Source: Theobroma cacao (Eukaryota; Streptophyta; Magnoliopsida; Malvales; Malvaceae). Taken from it: a stretch of 64,000 nucleotides of DNA. Below the pieces are notes generated by a model that was given only the letters and a program-made list of their open reading frames with translations, was not told where the DNA came from and ran no database searches. How positions within the stretch are numbered: the first letter of the stretch is position 1; every line of letters starts with the position of its first letter. Shown here piece by piece: positions 12,685 through 24,892 of the stretch. The translations under genes were made by a program, and so were the position numbers. The stretch is taken from positions 24,455,759 through 24,519,758 of the forward strand of contig NC_030855.1 in assembly GCF_000208745.1 (NCBI RefSeq), in the 5' to 3' direction.

Positions 12685-13799
12685 GAGACCAATTGGACAT
12701 TATCAGTTGGCGAGGATGGTGGTTTTGAGGAGCCTGTCAACATCAAAACCACATGTGGCAACCATGGTTTCTGGTTTACCAGTGGCGGGACCTCTATTTT
12801 TCCTTTTACTTAATTGATTGGAGTCGTCCAGACTCCAAAGGGATTCGCTCAGCGGTCCCTTTTTCCCAAAAACATTATGTGTGAAAAACGTGGCAATCCC
12901 TGAGCAGAGCAGGTATGCTCAGGTGACCTCATGAAGTGCAAATTGATCGAGCAGAGGCATTCATATAGACTTGGCCCTTTCATATCACCTTATCTGTAAA
13001 ACCAGGCAAGGGAAAGAAAGGAAAGATGTTACAAAATGAAAGGGAAACAAGGACAACGACAAGAAAAATTCCTGATAGTGATGTAGCAACAAATGCCACT
13101 TTTAGTAATGAAAAAAGGGCAAGAAACTGGAGGAATGTAGAGGCCTCACTGGCGTGTCCTGGCTGTCCTGCTGATTAAAGCCAATGGAAAGCCAACAGTT
13201 TTCACTCTCCTTCATCGGTTTAAGTTGCGGGCACCTTGGCCCAATACTACCATCAAGTACAAGAAACCGCCGGGACGTTTTCCACCCCCAGCCCCAAGAA
13301 AGAAAAACCCTTTTGTCAATGGGTTTTATGTCTTCCGCAATTGCCACTAAGCACCGGCTTGTACAGGGAAGAACAAAAGAGAACATTATCTAAATGGCTT
13401 GGCAAATGATCAGATTATAAACAAAAAACACCAGAAATGTTATAACATATTCTAAAGATAATTGATGCGAACATTGTCGAATATGCATTGGAACACTCCT
13501 ACTGACTTTGAGATCCTTTTCAGTATATTAGATCCCCGTGAAGAACAGTTTTATTCCCTAAGGGAGGCGACAAAATCACATTATCTACATAGCAGAAGGT
13601 AAACTAAATGAGTTTTCAAGTCTCCAATTACAGAAAATTCAGCTCACTTTTATACAACAACAAAACATGAGGAGTTTTCCTGATCATTCTTTCAAGACAA
13701 CACCCTTTGCGTTACACGAAAAGATTTGAGGGGGGGTATAAGAGAGGATTATATAAAATTTCAATCACATGATGAAGCAACTGACGAAGAACTGCCACT
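12685..13799. other. intergenic, promoter of the DUF3774 gene and 3' flank of VAP4
   Basis: About 1.1 kb with no supportable gene. The two overlapping frames at 13102-13393, one on each strand, lack family similarity. The part near 13800 should be the 3' UTR of the VAP gene. Confidence 0.5.
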
Positions 13800-16355
13800 T
13801 TAAGCTGAGTCTACTCCTTCAACCTGCTGTCGAGCGAGGTATCTTTCCCTTCGCTCCTTCTGCACAATAGGTATACAGTCATAAGTAACGCATGCCATAG
13901 AAGCAAAACTACTGTAAGCATAATTTTCATCAGATGATTGTTAGAAAACTCACCCATTCATCTATGACAAGTCCTTCCCCAATAATCCTTGGACCTGTAT
14001 CCTCTGGAGGCTTTTTGCGGGCCTCAAGTGCAGCATCAGCATCAGCTAATTGGCGCTTCAATTTTTCGAGAGCCTTCATAAAGGCACAAGGCATAAACCC
14101 ATAAATATATATATATATACACACACATATATGCTATTATTAGTTTGCCACGGCTACACTTGGTAATTTAGTGTGCGTTTCAATTTTCAAGCATCATGCA
14201 CGTGGAAAGTATTGACATGCAAGAGAATGTCTAAATGCAGAAGCAAGTATGAATAAAGGCACATATTGCTGCAGATAAGATTGTAAGATGCTAACAGTAC
14301 GTACAGGACAAGGCCGCCCAGGATCTAGAAAAACAACCCGTAATATTTGCTCTATTGCCACTTGATCTTTCTGCTCATCAAACTGCAAAAAACAGACACC
14401 TAAGATTAATTACACAAAAAGGTTACACATATCCAACCTCAAAAGGAAAAAACAAAGCTTCAGATAGGTAGAGAAACAACCAATAGTAGGTGGTAAGAGA
14501 ATATTCTCATTTGTGCATCAAACAAACGCAGCCAGACAACTCAAAAAATGATTGCAAAATCATGCATGCCTCTATCAAAATGGGCCCAAGATCAGCTTGC
14601 AACAAGAGATTCTCATCCTATCACTCATGAAATTGGGCATATGTCGCCTTCAAAAGTCGATTTCCAGCAACACCAGGTTATCTTTTGATGACAAAAATGC
14701 AAAAATCTGGCCCCAAAGGACAGTAGTTTCTTTATGTTGCAGACAGCAGGTACAAATCCAGAAAAGAAGAATATTGGATATAGAATAATAGAAGCTTGTT
14801 CCATAGTGACATTTTATGCTTCGGATTTTAAAGCCTTGGGAATACAAGAAGCCAATCAAACTATAGCACTGCTTATATGTAATGTCATCCCACAAAAAGC
14901 TACTTGTTTGCAAAACAATTTAAATTATTAACCACATATACCATACATAATATGCATCAAAGAATATTACTTTATATTCATCAACATCTAAATTTGGTCA
15001 AATTAAAAAGTCTTATTCTTTGTCATCTAGATAAAAAATGGAAATCATATAAATTATATAAAAATACAGTTTTATAGGAGAAGTTACACGCACCAGCTCA
15101 GGTACATAGTCCATTGGACCTTTCACTTTGAGACTCATGATTTTAAACTTAACCTTGCTCTTTTGATCCATTGGTTTTTCATTGTTCTCAGGATGCTCCA
15201 CGAACTTGAACACTAGTAAATCCATTCAAAACCAGGAACAGACAATTCATTAGAATCTTTCAGAAGATATAAAGAATAGTCAAAACATAAATTAGCGCCA
15301 ATGCTCAATATGAGAACCAAACGTAGAGGATATCACAGGAGTGTAAAGAGCAATTACCAGTTGCTATGATGCTCTCACCAGGAGCAAGAATAGCACCTGG
15401 AGGACGCATGAAACAACTCTTCGGTGCTGTTGTTTGAAACTAAACCAACAGAAAGAAAAGGACTCATCAAAGCAGTGGTTATAATATACTACTACATTTA
15501 ACTATAACATACTTGCCTCAACTTCTAAATACCAAACATGAAGGATCATTAAACAAAAACAACAAATCCAAAGCTAAAATGTTCCGAACAATTAAGGCGT
15601 ACCTTGAAAGCTACAAATGACTTGCTCGTGTTCTTTATCCTGACCGCGCTTCTCACCTGTTTTCCAGGCTCATCTTGGAAAAACAAAACAAAATATACAA
15701 TCAAGAATAAGCAAATTATAATCTGAAATTCATTACTACATTTTTAATTGGTACTCTAATAATAATAATAGCTTTTAATTCTCAATCCTTGAAATTTCTA
15801 TGCAATTTCTTTCCAAATAAATGAAATAGAAAATTTTCTAAATTTAGTCAACAAGTCTTTCTACCCTCCTTATTAACAGTCATTTTCATTTCACAGTTAA
15901 AACAAGAGGATCTTTTAGTTTCAAATCATTAGAGTAGCAAAGAAAAATAAGTAAAAAGACAATTTGTTGATTCTAAGCAATCTCTGCTCTTCCAATTGAG
16001 TTGATTCTACTGTCAATTTCCATAAATAAGCATAAAAATTTCTGCTTTAGCTTTAATCAAACAAACGGAAAATCCAAAATCTGAAGTACTTACATGGAAA
16101 GTAGAGCTTGCTGCCCGGATCAAGCTTGAGCCGACGCCGAGTAGGCAGAAGTGACTTTGCGACCGAAGAAACCGAATTCGCAGAGCCTTGATGGTTCGAT
16201 CCTTCAACGTGAGGTTGACTTTGACCGTAAAGATGAGAAGCCGAGGAAGAAGACGACGTCGTGCTGGTATTGTTCCCGATTTGCAGAAACGGAAGCTTAA
16301 AAAATCCCCAAACTTTGCCATCGGACGGTGACTTTTGCTCAGTTTCTATTGCCAT
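13800..16355 (-). CDS. VAP4-2: VAP4-type vesicle-associated protein (MSP domain)
   Basis: Seven exons on the minus strand (16355-16094, 15673-15603, 15439-15358, 15212-15094, 14382-14305, 14073-13954, 13859-13800), all in phase, give 263 aa. An N-terminal Ser-rich tail of about 70 residues is followed by a major sperm protein (MSP) beta-sandwich from RRRLKLDPGSKLYFPYEPGK (about 74) through NTSKSFVAFKFQTTAPKSC and RPPGAILAPGES to VVFLDPGRP (about 200), then a charged region EKLKRQLADADAALEARK likely to form a coiled coil. VAP proteins tether ER contact sites by binding FFAT-type peptides. No C-terminal membrane anchor is visible, as in the plant VAP4 branch (Arabidopsis VAP4-1/MAMI, VAP4-2, VAP4-3). 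Choice of VAP4-2 over VAP4-1 is inference from gene order. Confidence 0.92.
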
Positions 16356-16462
16356 CTCTCTTCACAGAGCATGTACGACACCGTTTTTCCGCGTTATCCA
16401 ACTCAAAAACAAACACTTTCCCCTGGTATTTGAATCGAGAAACTCGTGAAAAAAAAAGGAAC

Positions 16463-16480
16463 AGAGAGAGAGAGAGAGAG
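16463..16480. repeat. (GA)9 microsatellite in the VAP4 5' leader region
   Basis: On the sense (minus) strand of the VAP4 gene this is a CT run about 110 bp upstream of the start codon, a common feature of plant 5' leaders and core promoters. Confidence 0.8.
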
Positions 16481-16489
16481 CGCGTCGGA

Positions 16490-17622
16490 TTTCAGACAAT
16501 GGATTGTACTGTATTTGACTTGTAAGAATTTCGAGTCCGTTCCCCCTTATTAGCCTTTTTGCCTTTTTAAAGTTTTACCTTTTCGTGCTTGATTAACGGG
16601 CAGGGTGGGGAGGACGATCCAGCCCCTCAAAACGGCACCATATTCCTGCACTGTATTCCCCAGTTTTTACTGCTTTGACTGATCTCCCCTCAGTTAAATT
16701 TCCTGGAAATATCAATGTTGAACGAGTACGAAGACTTGGGGCAAACAAAATAATAATAAAAGCTTACACCCAGAGTTGACGAGGAGAAAATGCTGGTGGG
16801 TATTGTCGATTATGACGTTTTTGGATTGGATTAAGATCTTATTTAATGGATTTTTTTGGTGGGATTAGTTTTGATTAATGACAAAGTTTTCAAGTGATTA
16901 ACATCTACTTCACTTTTGAGAGATTTGAGAGGAAATTGTGAGCGTGAGTGCGAAGAAATTCGGTGCTCGTGGCCCCCCCATCCACCTCCTCCTACTAATA
17001 TTAAAGTTGGCTTTTTCCACACTGTGTGTGTTCCCTCGAGATGATGTAACAACAAAGTTTGGATTTTTCCTTGTCTGAAAGTCTTTGCCTCTTTCAGACT
17101 TCGTCAACTAGTACTGGGATTTATTTTATGCCCATTAACGATTCAACATTCTACATTCACGCGTATTGGATGGTTTTGTCAGCAGGGAAACAGAAGGAGG
17201 AAGAGGAAGTCAGCAACAGCTTAGTCGAACCCAAGACTTGGAAGGAAAATTATAGTTTTTGTTGCTAGACTTTAGGATTAGTGTAACTCTTTTTGGATCA
17301 AGGATGTAATGATGAATATATAATTAGTGGGAATGCGGAAATTGAATTTGGCAGTTGCAAATTGGTGATCAAAACTTGACTTTATCGAGCAGAGATGAGC
17401 TAAGTCACGGCCCAATTCAAGGCAGTGATTGGTCCTCTAAGGAACCAGGCTACGGTAGATACAAGAAAACAGGCAATTGCCCAACACCCTTTGAGGCCCT
17501 AAAACAAATGCTTTCATACAGAGCTTTGATCATGAAGGATAATTAGCAATAGTTTGTGTTGATTATGAACCAAGACCATGATCAGAACTCCCATTTCGGA
17601 TAATGAACCTGGTAACCTAAGC
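16490..17622. other. intergenic between VAP4 promoter and the next gene's 3' end
   Basis: No gene is supportable in this stretch. Short frames at 16843-17268 overlap each other on both strands without family similarity. The part nearest 17623 should hold the 3' UTR of the downstream minus-strand gene. Confidence 0.45.
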
Positions 17623-18138
17623 TCAAATTGGGAATTCAGATTCATCCCATTGAAGAACTGCAGAATCTAAGTTTTGTTCTCTTTTCAGTTTATCCTTCAC
17701 AAACCAGTCACATACCCTTCCTGCATTCAGCTCCTCAATCGAGCATCCTTCTTGCTCTGATATCACTCTTAGCAGATTTAAAGATGATATCTGGAAACAA
17801 ATTACACTTTGGTTAAACCGTTAAACATGTATTTGTAACTTTACCTAGTCATTCGACATTTGCATGAACAGAGTAAAATTAAGGTGGAGGCATACCGTTA
17901 ATCGACAGAGGAACCTCTCGTGAGTGCTTAACCCAGATATCTCAACCAGACCAGCTTCTTCTAGAGTCAAGAAACTTCTCCTTTCCGTCTTCTTCTCTCC
18001 TTCTCCTTGGCTACTACATCCTCTTATGATATACAACTTGCCTGGTGAAAACCTGGCTTTTGTGTTCGTTAGTTTTTGAAGCTTTCTAGGACTGGATAGC
18101 AATGGAGCCTTTACAGAAGCTGGTATGTGTAAAATCAT
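17623..18138 (-). CDS. conserved plant protein of unknown function, plastid-like N-terminus
   Basis: Two exons on the minus strand (18138-17896 and 17790-17623) with GT-AG junctions in phase 0 give 136 aa. The first about 45 residues are rich in Ser, Lys, Arg and Pro with almost no acidic residues, resembling a chloroplast or mitochondrial transit peptide. The mature part carries RSFLTLEEAGLVEISGLSTH and, across the splice, RFLCRLTISSLNLLRVISEQ followed by EGCSIEELNAGRVCDWF. I recall this core as highly conserved in small uncharacterised proteins of many plants, but I know no assigned function. Two Cys (EQEGC, GRVC) and no membrane segment are visible. The in-frame join of two strongly conserved halves makes it a real gene. 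Confidence 0.8.
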
Positions 18139-19145
18139 ACTTTCTGTCTATATTTTGAAACAAGGTTCAAAATTATGGAAGCGGGATTGGTATGAGACAC
18201 AAAGAAGTTTTATCAGTAGTTTGAAGCAAAGCCTTGTATGTTTTATGTGGTGGAGATGGAGATGGGAGCATGGCTTTATCCTAGCAAAGCCTGTTGTCTA
18301 GACTTTAGATACATGGGCTCAGGCTCAATAGGGCTGCAGTTGAGTTGGGCTAAAGTCTTATTTCCCAGCCCTGTTTTGCTCGAATTTATCCGATGATATT
18401 GTTTTTTTTTATTACATCCGACCATTGATTCAATTTTTTAAATAAAAATTATAAAAAAAAAACCCTTTCTTTATATGCTTTTCTAAGAGAAAGGATAAGC
18501 ATGCATGTGTCATTCCTGTCAGGTATGAGGTGTAATACTAACCACATGGAGTTTTAAAGGATTAATCTGTGGAAGGGAAAGAAATTAATACTGTAATATT
18601 AATCATAAAAAGAAAAAGAAAAAGAGGCCCAAATATGACAGGGATAAGTAAGATAAGGTAACCATACATGAAATATTAACTCTGTTAAAAGACTGGTCAG
18701 CTATTAAACTCAAATTTGAACTTGTCTCGGGCATGATCGATACTACCGCTAGCAATTTCTAATTTCGTTTTCTCCATTAGAATAGTAAAATGAAGAAAAT
18801 TTCCATGGAAAATACTTTAGGCAAACGTTAGGCCAAAGTAACTGGTCTTAGACGCTGTAGAGCTGATTTAGCCCAAACCATACGGCGTGCTAAACTCCTT
18901 GACCAAAATAAGAACTAAACAAACCATCTAATTGGTTACCTAAAGGCAAATACATGATTGATGATTACTAATCAGGGGAAATTAAGATTGACAGTCGAGC
19001 TCTAAAATCTGCAGATACTGCATATTTATATTCGATATATACAAGTAAAGAGGTTATGTACATATATAAGAATTTTTACAATTTTCTCGTTTTTAGTCTG
19101 ATATTCTTCAGAAGCTCTCTGGAAACATGAGGAATTTAGTGCTCA
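18139..19145. other. intergenic, no feature seen
   Basis: About 1 kb of AT-rich spacer with no supportable gene. It should contain the promoter of the unknown-function gene ending at 18138 and the 3' flank of the second DUF3774 gene. Confidence 0.5.
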
Positions 19146-19421
19146 TCAGTTAGGACCCCAGCAACTCAAGTACATGACAGTCCTGAGAGACTCCTCTGCC
19201 TGCTTGAGCCTCTCGTTCTTGGCAGCCTTGAAAGCCCCGGAATCGAGCGAATTAGAGAAACGCCATGACTGCTTGGAAGAGGAGGAGGAAGAAGAAGCAG
19301 AAGAAGCAGAATCTTTGAGAGACCTCAGATTAGATTCACACTTTGATGCCTGGTCTTTCATCCCCTGCATCATCCTCATCCCCGCCTGGTAAAACACCCT
19401 GCCCGCGTACCTCAAGCTCAT
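19146..19421 (-). CDS. DUF3774 wound-induced protein, second copy
   Basis: Single-exon gene for 91 aa. It starts MSLRYAGRVFYQAGMRMMQG and ends AEESLRTVMYLSCWGPN, the hallmark C-terminus of the wound-induced DUF3774 family. A Ser-rich linker (SASSASSSSSSS) lies in the middle. I prefer the ATG at 19421 to the in-frame ATG at 19466: the upstream 15 residues are hydrophobic and not family-like, while MSLRYAGR is the usual start. The middle differs strongly from the copy at 12375-12620, so the two belong to different branches of the family rather than being a recent tandem pair. Confidence 0.85.
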   Translation of the reverse strand: MSLRYAGRVFYQAGMRMMQGMKDQASKCESNLRSLKDSASSASSSSSSSKQSWRFSNSLDSGAFKAAKNERLKQAEESLRTVMYLSCWGPN

Positions 19422-19573
19422 CAATAATACCCAACAACCCAAAAACACTCTCAAACTGTCAAACACCCTGATTTATAAACTAAAATTTGAGGACTTTTTA
19501 CGTATGATAACTTCAAGGACAGATCGTTTTCAGGAATATGAAATATTCGTGGAAGGTGGTTTAGGTCTTGGTG

Positions 19574-19581
19574 TATATATA
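19574..19581 (-). promoter_or_regulatory. TATA box of the second DUF3774 gene
   Basis: TATATATA on the minus strand, about 155 bp upstream of the start codon at 19421. Confidence 0.5.
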
Positions 19582-20618
19582 GACAAGAGCTGAAGACCCG
19601 ATGTTTTTGTAAAACAAGCGGCTGTGATGATAACAATGTGGAAAAGGCCATGAAAACGGGGGGCCCAAAGTGGGGTCTGATCCCTGTGAATGGATGACGC
19701 GTGTAAATTTTTCAAGGCAGAAGATTCCAGATAAGTAGATAAGGACAAACCGATGCCTACGTTTGACTTTGGAAGCGTCTCACCGAGGCTTTGTTGGCTT
19801 TTCGGATAGTTTCTAATTCTGAGTAAGATATTTTGTGCTTGATGCTGACTAAACCCTGTTTGTTTAAGTGGAGGATGACGAAAAAGGAGAGTGTTTTACT
19901 AGTATCATGAGCTTAATCCACCAGGAATTTGATGCTACATTGGATCATTAACTGGGCTCCTGTTCATTGTTTATGATTGATTATGGAAATAATTTAATAT
20001 GGAGTATTTTAATAATAATTTCATGAGATGAAATTAGGGACATAACTCTTTTTAAGAATGGAATTTATTCTCAAAAAGTTAACTGAATAAAAAAACACAA
20101 GATGTTACTTGAAATAAATTGAAACTACACTACTTGATAGTGGAATTTCTTTATCTTATTATTTTTATGTTTAGTTGGTTAGTCTGAGATTATGTGCAAT
20201 ATACCTTTGTACATGTCAAGATTTTAGTTCAATTTTATGCAATCACTTGAATATTTAACTCAATAATTATGCATGATTTCTTCTAAAAAAAATAAAATTC
20301 GAATATTCAAATATTGTAGCATTTTTTCTTTTATCACATTTAACAGCAATGTCATTTAGAAAAGGAAGTTAAGCCCATATGAGAGAAAATCCAATGGCCC
20401 AGTCCAATTTCTCCAGGACCATTTTAAGCCCATGTTTACCCAATTGTCCGCAGTCCGCCCAGCCCAGTGAGTGCTCCACACGTGTGGCACTCATGCACGC
20501 AGCTCACCAACCAAGGAGCCAAAGGCCGTTGATAGTTGAAAACCATTGCTTTCCCTTCCACTCAACACTCAGCAACTAATCATTTTCCCTCCGCCGTTGA
20601 TTTCACTTTAACGACACC
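19582..20618. other. divergent promoter region between DUF3774 and AHL genes
   Basis: The minus-strand DUF3774 gene and the plus-strand HAL2-like gene are head to head with 1.2 kb between their start codons. The middle is AT-rich. The last 150 bp before 20619 is notably C-rich, as expected for the leader of a housekeeping-type gene, and has no clear TATA box. No gene is seen here. Confidence 0.5.
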
Positions 20619-23600
20619 ATGATTCCGGCCACGGATCTTCACCTCCTCCACTCGTCTCCCGGGTTCTCCGCCGTCCGGTTCTTCCCTTGCCACCGTTCCC
20701 GTACGCCTCTCCGCGGACGATTCTTCACAGTAAGGTCTCTCTTACTCAGTTCACCTAACTAAAGCTAGACTATAAAGTTATACTCGTTAAATCTTTTTCT
20801 TTACTATTCATTTCTCTGTGTTTCTCAAAAATCTTTCAGATCGAGTCTTCCTTTTCCAAATGAGAAGGCCAAGTATCACAAAGAACTTGAAGCGGCGATG
20901 GAGGTCGTCGAGAGAGCCTGTCGCCTTTGCGTTGACGTAAATTCACATAAAAATTTGAATCTCACCTCTTAATCTTTAGGCATTGCTTGACTCAATTGCT
21001 TGCATTTCAAATGTATGTTTCTTACTTTTCATAATTTTATTCTTAGAGTTTTCAAAATTTTCCATTGTTTGTTATAATTAGTTAATTAGCCATTATTTAC
21101 TTATTTTTTAAATTACAGGTGCAAAGGTCTCTTTTTTCTGATGAAGGACGGATTCTTGAAAAGAATGACCAAACTCCGGTCACAGTGGCAGATTTTGGAG
21201 TCCAGGCTCTTGTTAGTTTAGGTATTCTTTTCATTCATGCCTTAATGTTTATAGTAATTTTTGTTTGCTTGATAGCATATATTGCATATTACTAGGATTT
21301 GAACTGGAATTTGGCATGTTGTTTGAGCTTTCTCGATTTTGACATTCACCTTGAAAGTAGACGTAGTTCCTTTTTTTTTCCTATGAAAATTATGGTGCAT
21401 GCTGTAGCAAGACATGTATGACAAATCAGATGTTGCCTAAGCCTGGGGCATGCTTGTTACTTGATTATCAAAGAAGAAAGTTTAAACTGATCTGATAATT
21501 GAAACTTTGCTTATGCTTCTTCTTTGCTTTTGGCGATAGAGTTGAGTAAATTGTTCCCTTCTATTCCATTGGTGGTGGAAGAGGACTCTGGTTTTTTACG
21601 CTCAAATAATCTGGTGGATCCTGTAGTAAGTGCAGTATCTGATAAAACGAGCTTTGATGAGGAATCATTGTCACGAGCTGATGTGCTGGAAGCAATTGAC
21701 AGAGGGGGCAAAGATGCTTTTGCTTTTGGAACAAAACCAGCCACATATTGGGTATGCCTACAATCTCCATAAACTTATCCGTAAACTGCAGTTTTGGCTT
21801 TTGCTGATTAAAATGAAAAATAAAAGGTTTCGAGGCAATTTGATTCTTCATTTTTAGCCAACCTTGGTTATAAGATCGTCACAGTGAATGATATTCATAT
21901 AAATGGGCCTGCAGTCTTAACAGATTTTTGTAGGTAGTCTGGATCATGCTTGGATCTGTACTTTATTGACATGGTTAAATTCATAAACTTGATGCAGATA
22001 CTGGATCCAATAGATGGCACACGAGGGTTTGTAAAAGGAAGTCAGGCCTTATATGTGGTATAGCTTGCATTCTGCTTTGATTCACTTGTTTTCATTTGAA
22101 ATGTTTCTTAGTGCCATGAAACATCTTCTAAAATTAGGTCTAGCATTGAAAAGAAGTGCCTCATTGTTATTGGCCTGTACTTATTTAACAATCTTACTGA
22201 TATGGTACAGGATTCAAGATAATAAACAATATTCTGTTGTTCATGAACCATGCATTACATTCAAATGGAACATATGTAATATGCACGCTCAAAAATTGTA
22301 AAATATGTAGTTATATACATACCACAATTTCAATCATAAACCGAACATTTGTTTTTCTGGTTTAGTTCTTTCAATAAAATCAACATATGAGAAGTTCTGT
22401 GGATATTTTTCATGATTGCTTAGGTTGGAATGTGTATAAGCCATGTTCTTTCAGTTGTTCGATGAATGTTTATCTTTTCAGCTTTTAGTGGTGTTCCACT
22501 ATAATATAAGCACAACCTTTCTTTATCTCCTTCTTGGCTGAGGGCATATTCTGAATTTTCAGGTTGGTTTGTCTCTTGTAGTTGAAGGAGAGATTGTGTT
22601 GGGTGCCATGGGCTGCCCTAACTGGGTTGTAGATACTTCCTACAGGTCCACTGCTGATGTCCAAGGTTATAAAAACAGTTCACCTGGACTGGGGATCATT
22701 ATGGTTGCTCATGTTGGCTGTGGAACTTGGACAAAGAGGTTAAAGGATATGCTTGATAGCTCAACTAAAATGTCATCTGATTGGACCAGATGCTTTGTTG
22801 ATGGTTGTTGCTTGGTACCCGAAGCCCGCTTCTGTATTTCAGATAGTCAGACATGGGAGTCATTGCCTTTATCGATCTTGTATGAAGCAAGAATTGATGC
22901 TGATGATGATATTCGTGATAAGGAAATTCGTCTTTTTCCCACATGTTGCGGAAGGTTTGGTGTTTATTCATTGCTATTACAATGTTTTCCTACTTGTATG
23001 ATTTACCATTGAGCTTTCACCGCATAGTATCTAAAGCACTTATACTCTTTTTCTGTTATTTAGTTCTTTTCTTGGTGATGAGAATTTCTAGATTAAACAA
23101 TATTTATTGCATGCGCGTGACATACATCTCCTCTTTGTCTGCAGTTTATGCAAATACTTAATGGTGGCTTCAGGTCGAGCATCTGTTTTCATTCTTCAAG
23201 CAAGATCTCAAAAAGTTATCAAGGTATAATCTTGGTTTATAGTTAATCAGACTTTCAGTAGCAATAATTAACTTACCTTCTCCTTTAATGTAGGCTTGGG
23301 ATCATGCTGTTGGTGTGATATGCGTACATGAAGCTGGAGGAAAGGTATGTGATTCTTCATTACATGGGTTTTATTTGTTTGCTTGTTATCTTTGAATTGA
23401 ATTGTCAGGTATGTCTGCATATTTTGCTATTGATCTTAGGATGTATGCTCTGAAAGCAATAATGCGAAGTTTGGCACTGTTTAAACTGTTCAATAATTAG
23501 TAGGAAACTGAACTCTGCCAACAAAAATATTTACGAAGTTTTACTGCTAACAAAAATATCTATGAACCAAACAAAGTGGAAGACATTTTCTAGTAGCTTC

Positions 23601-24082
23601 CTCATTGCTTGTTCTGCATGGAGCCAATAATGTGAAGAGGGAAAAACAAAAACACACATCCACATAACATAGTTAATCATGTATAGGAAAGAAATATATC
23701 ATAATATCTTGCCGTTATGTAGAAAATAAAAGGCATTGATTTTCATATCCTCGTTTTGTTTAGGGGCCACTTTTCTCATATGTTCTGTCCTACCCTTTTC
23801 CCTCTTGGTCAGTTTAGTATATGTCCAGTTTCATGTTTACAGCATCTGGGTGTTCCATATTGTTCTTCTAAGTTCGAAAGACTATAGCATCATCTGCTAA
23901 CTTGGTACAATAAATTGACACCATTAATCCAGGTGACAGACTGGACAGGAAGTGAACTTGATCTTGCTGCAGATCAAGTTGAACGGAGGAACATATACCC
24001 TGCGGGTGGGGTGCTTGTGACTAATAGCAACATCCATGATCAGATACTGGAGATGATATCTTCCAATTCAACAGTTGTTTAA
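20619..24082 (+). CDS. AHL: HAL2-like 3'(2'),5'-bisphosphate nucleotidase
   Basis: Hydrolyses 3'-phosphoadenosine 5'-phosphate (PAP), the by-product of sulfotransferases, to AMP and Pi. It belongs to the Li+-sensitive, Mg2+-dependent inositol monophosphatase superfamily. Nine exons: 20619-20734, 20840-20936, 21119-21221, 21540-21751, 21998-22057, 22563-22954, 23145-23223, 23294-23344 and 23933-24082, all in phase, give 419 aa. The metal site is complete: VVEEDS (E119-D121), DPIDGT (D179-T184) and WDHAVG (W355-G359). The sequence follows Arabidopsis AHL (e.g. SSLPFP, RACRLCVD, NDQTPVT, AIDRGGKDAF, GRASVF). The N-terminal 35-40 residues are Arg/Ser-rich and could target an organelle. The exon 1 donor is AG|GTCTCT at 20735; the nearer GTAAGG would break the frame. 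An inverted copy of its 3' end lies at 40950-42873. Confidence 0.93.
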
Positions 24083-24892
24083 CATTGAAGTTTACAGTAT
24101 CAGTATTCATTGTTCAATCATTCGATTCTTCTGAATATCATTCAGGTTTTAGTTCAATCCTGCAATTCGTAAAATGAATATATAGTTCATTCATTCACAG
24201 GAATAAATTTGAAATATGAAATAATTCCATTGCCATTAGATTGTCGAAAGAAGGAATTTCCTTCTAAGCAAGTGTACTGTACAATCACTGATAATGGTTA
24301 TTGCTATGCTTTATGTTGCCATTTTTGGGTCTTATGGATGCATTGACAACTCGACAGATAACATGCTTTAAATTGCTATATACATTATATGATTCTGTAA
24401 GCTTCCCTTCATTGGCCGATGATAGGCCACGGGTATTCATAAATAAGGTGGCAGAGTGGATGTAGAGCAGCCTATGAACTCATTTAAGAGCCTGATAATA
24501 TCTGTTACCAACTACGATATCCGAGCTTGTCCTAAGAAACCTGGACCTGTTGAGAAACTATCATAGTTTGTTCACAAAAAAACTAGTTTAACATTTTTGA
24601 AATTTTTTTTCTTTTGATATTTCAAACCGTCAAATTTGATTCTGTTACATATTTGACTTAAATTTTAATTTGAATTTTTTTTCATCTGCCGACCTAAACA
24701 ATAAAATGTGAAATCACTTAAATATTATTCTTTATATATAAATTTTATTTTTATGTTAATCTCGATATTAAATAACTTTGGCAAATTCCATGTAATTTTT
24801 CAAGTAAATAATAGATGAAGTCAACCATTATTTTACTTGGCCAAGGCAGCGGGATGGGGATGAAGATGGACAGATTGCAATGCCCAGGAGAC
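22951..24892 (+). repeat. source copy of an inverted segmental duplication
   Basis: From the exon 6/intron 6 junction of the HAL2-like gene to about 800 bp past its stop codon, this segment recurs in reverse complement at 40950-42873. Introns, exons 7-9 and 3' flank all align at high identity by eye. The left edge falls almost exactly at the exon 6 donor. Confidence 0.85.

Noticed and set aside
14552..14931. Open frames inside a VAP4 intron
   Set aside because: They lie in the intron between exons 4 and 5 and show no similarity to any family.
21511..21857. Overlapping frames on both strands around HAL2-like exon 4
   Set aside because: Shadows of exon 4; only the plus frame 21540-21751 fits the family and splice phases.
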